20,237 nt of DNA, taken from positions 1 to 20,237 of the IMG/VR virus record IMGVR_UViG_3300048839_000199; one strand, given 5' to 3'. Made by a program: the position numbers and the translations under genes. The notes beneath the pieces were generated by a model that had not been told where the DNA came from, made no database searches, and saw only the letters and a list, made by a program, of their open reading frames with translations. Positions 19,057 through 20,237 of the stretch are shown in pieces; position 1 is the stretch's first letter; each line of letters starts with the position of its first letter. Source of the stretch: a virus.

Positions 19057-20237
19057 ATGGATACCCTTCGTCGGCGACTGAATGCCGAACTCCAGGAAGG
19101 CAACGCCAAGGCCGACGCGATCTTCGATGCCGTCAAGGCCGAGGGCGAACGTGAACTGACGGCCGAGGAACTCTCGGCGCTGGACACCTGGACCGCCCGC
19201 AAGGACGCCATCAAATCGCAGCTCGCGGCTCTCGATCGCCAGCGCGACGAAGCGGGCGCGACCCACGAAGCCCGCGGCGGTATCGTTCAGAGCGTGCACG
19301 ACAACCGCGAGGACAAGCCCTGGGGCATCGGGGAATTCCTCCAGGCGGTTGCGATTGCGGAAACCGACCGGTCCGAGATGGACCCGCGCCTCGCCAAGCT
19401 GCAGGTCGGCAACGGCTACCGGATGGCGGCCAGTGGGGCCAACCAGGGGGCTGGCTCTGAGGGCGGGTTCCTCGTAAGCACCCAGTTCTCGGACGCCCTT
19501 CTCGACCGGGCACGCGAGGAATCGCCAATCCTGAGCATGTGCCGATCCATCCCCATCGATGACGGCGCCAGCGAGCTGGATCTGCCCGTCATCGACGAAA
19601 CCAGCCGCGCTACCGGCTCGCGCTGGGGCGGCGTCCAGGTCTACCGCGCCGCCGAGGCTGCGACTGTGACGGCCACCAAGCCGGCGTTCGGCAAACTCAA
19701 GCTGACCACGTCAAAGATCATGGGCCTCGCCTATGCGACGGATGAGCTGCTCCGCAACGCGCGCGCCCTCGGCGCCATTTTCGGCGACGCGTTCTCGTCG
19801 GAGTTCGCCTTCAAGGTCACCAACGAGATCTTCCGGGGCGTCGGCGGCGACGAATGCCTGGGCGTCATCGCCGGGCCGTGCACCGTCGATCAGGCCAAGG
19901 AGACGAACCAGGAAGCCGCCACCATTAACACCAAGAACCTCAGCAAGATGTGGATGCACCTGCCCGCGCGCTCGAAGCCGCGGTCGGTGTGGCTCATCAA
20001 CAACGAGTGTGAGCCCGAACTGGACGAGTTGACCGTCCCGGCGGGCACCGGCGCCGTCGAGCCGCGCATCGTCACCTACGGCCCCGAGGGAGCCCTGCGG
20101 ATCAAGGGCCGCCCGGTCATGCAGGTCGAACAGTGCGAGGCACTTGGCACCTCGGGCGACATCATGCTCGCTGATTTCAGTGAGTACCTGCTCGCCCCCA
20201 AGGGCACTCTTGAGCAGCAGGAATCGATGCACGTCCG
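19057..20237 (+). CDS. HK97-fold major capsid protein (partial at 3' end)
   Basis: ATG 19057 follows AAGGGAGG and opens a frame that runs 393 residues to the window edge without a stop. Residues 1-75 (LRRRLNAELQEG...LTAEELSALDTWTARKDAIKSQLAALDRQ) are helical and coiled-coil-like, the delta/scaffold domain of this family. The mature part starts near GSEGGFLVSTQFSDALLDRA, with SPILSMCRSIPID, LDLPVIDE, KPAFGKLKLTTSKIMGLAYATDELL and later IINN-like LINNECEPELDEL, all family features (Phage_capsid/HK97 gp5 type). The preceding S49 protease would remove the N-terminal domain after assembly, probably near residues 110-130. The last residues before the edge (EQQESMHVR) suggest only the final strands are missing. 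Confidence 0.9.
   Translation, partial: MDTLRRRLNAELQEGNAKADAIFDAVKAEGERELTAEELSALDTWTARKDAIKSQLAALDRQRDEAGATHEARGGIVQSVHDNREDKPWGIGEFLQAVAIAETDRSEMDPRLAKLQVGNGYRMAASGANQGAGSEGGFLVSTQFSDALLDRAREESPILSMCRSIPIDDGASELDLPVIDETSRATGSRWGGVQVYRAAEAATVTATKPAFGKLKLTTSKIMGLAYATDELLRNARALGAIFGDAFSSEFAFKVTNEIFRGVGGDECLGVIAGPCTVDQAKETNQEAATINTKNLSKMWMHLPARSKPRSVWLINNECEPELDELTVPAGTGAVEPRIVTYGPEGALRIKGRPVMQVEQCEALGTSGDIMLADFSEYLLAPKGTLEQQESMHV

Noticed and set aside
18322-19299. Long minus-strand frame (325 aa) across array 2, terminator, promoter and capsid start
   Set aside because: It lies opposite the 18215 gene and the capsid gene and over clear regulatory signals, with no recognised motif.

Overview
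The window is about 20 kb of a tailed double-stranded DNA phage or prophage (Caudoviricetes, HK97-type head) that is GC-rich, roughly two thirds GC by eye. The assignment rests on the ordered late block HNH endonuclease, small terminase, large terminase, small membrane protein, portal, S49-type head protease and HK97-fold capsid, preceded by a phage DNA-metabolism block. Strong AGGAGG ribosome binding sites and one TTGACA-type promoter point to a bacterial host with ordinary sigma-70-like expression. The host phylum cannot be fixed from this sequence. No tRNA, CRISPR array, integrase or insertion sequence was seen.

Layout. 1-2243: a partial gene, an acidic unknown protein, an ASCH-domain protein, a RusA resolvase and small proteins. 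2240-6437: a SNF2-like helicase and three methyltransferases (beta-class SPPF type, C5-cytosine, and a C-terminally odd Dam-like one). 5866-8620: many very small Cys-rich proteins, a PD-(D/E)XK nuclease-like protein and a protein with tandem C2H2 fingers. 8617-10889: a putative replication initiator with an iteron-like origin inside the gene, then a DnaB-type helicase. 10886-12003: a zinc plus winged-helix regulator candidate, an HNH endonuclease and tiny genes. 12005-17167: packaging and head genes. 17178-18840: a cassette inserted between protease and capsid, with a minus-strand ribbon-helix-helix gene and two plus-strand unknown genes flanked by two GGCNN pentamer arrays, ended by a strong terminator. 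18854-20237: a separate promoter, a structured leader and the capsid gene, cut by the window end.

Nearly all plus-strand genes from 867 to 17167 are linked by ATGA or GTGA overlaps or very short gaps, so they probably form one or a few long translationally coupled transcripts. The cassette and the capsid gene break this pattern and have their own signals.

The most unusual feature is at 4469-5879. Two long same-strand frames overlap for about 1.34 kb. One is a clear C5-cytosine methyltransferase. The other carries the W-P-T-P repeats and LNPNFVEWLM motif of a separate phage protein family. The two frames share one ribosome binding site, and five W-x-T-P motifs lie exactly over Dcm-frame LAD/VAD/GDA motifs. 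Next in interest are the pentamer arrays with an apparently covarying hairpin, and the lambda-like intragenic origin candidate.
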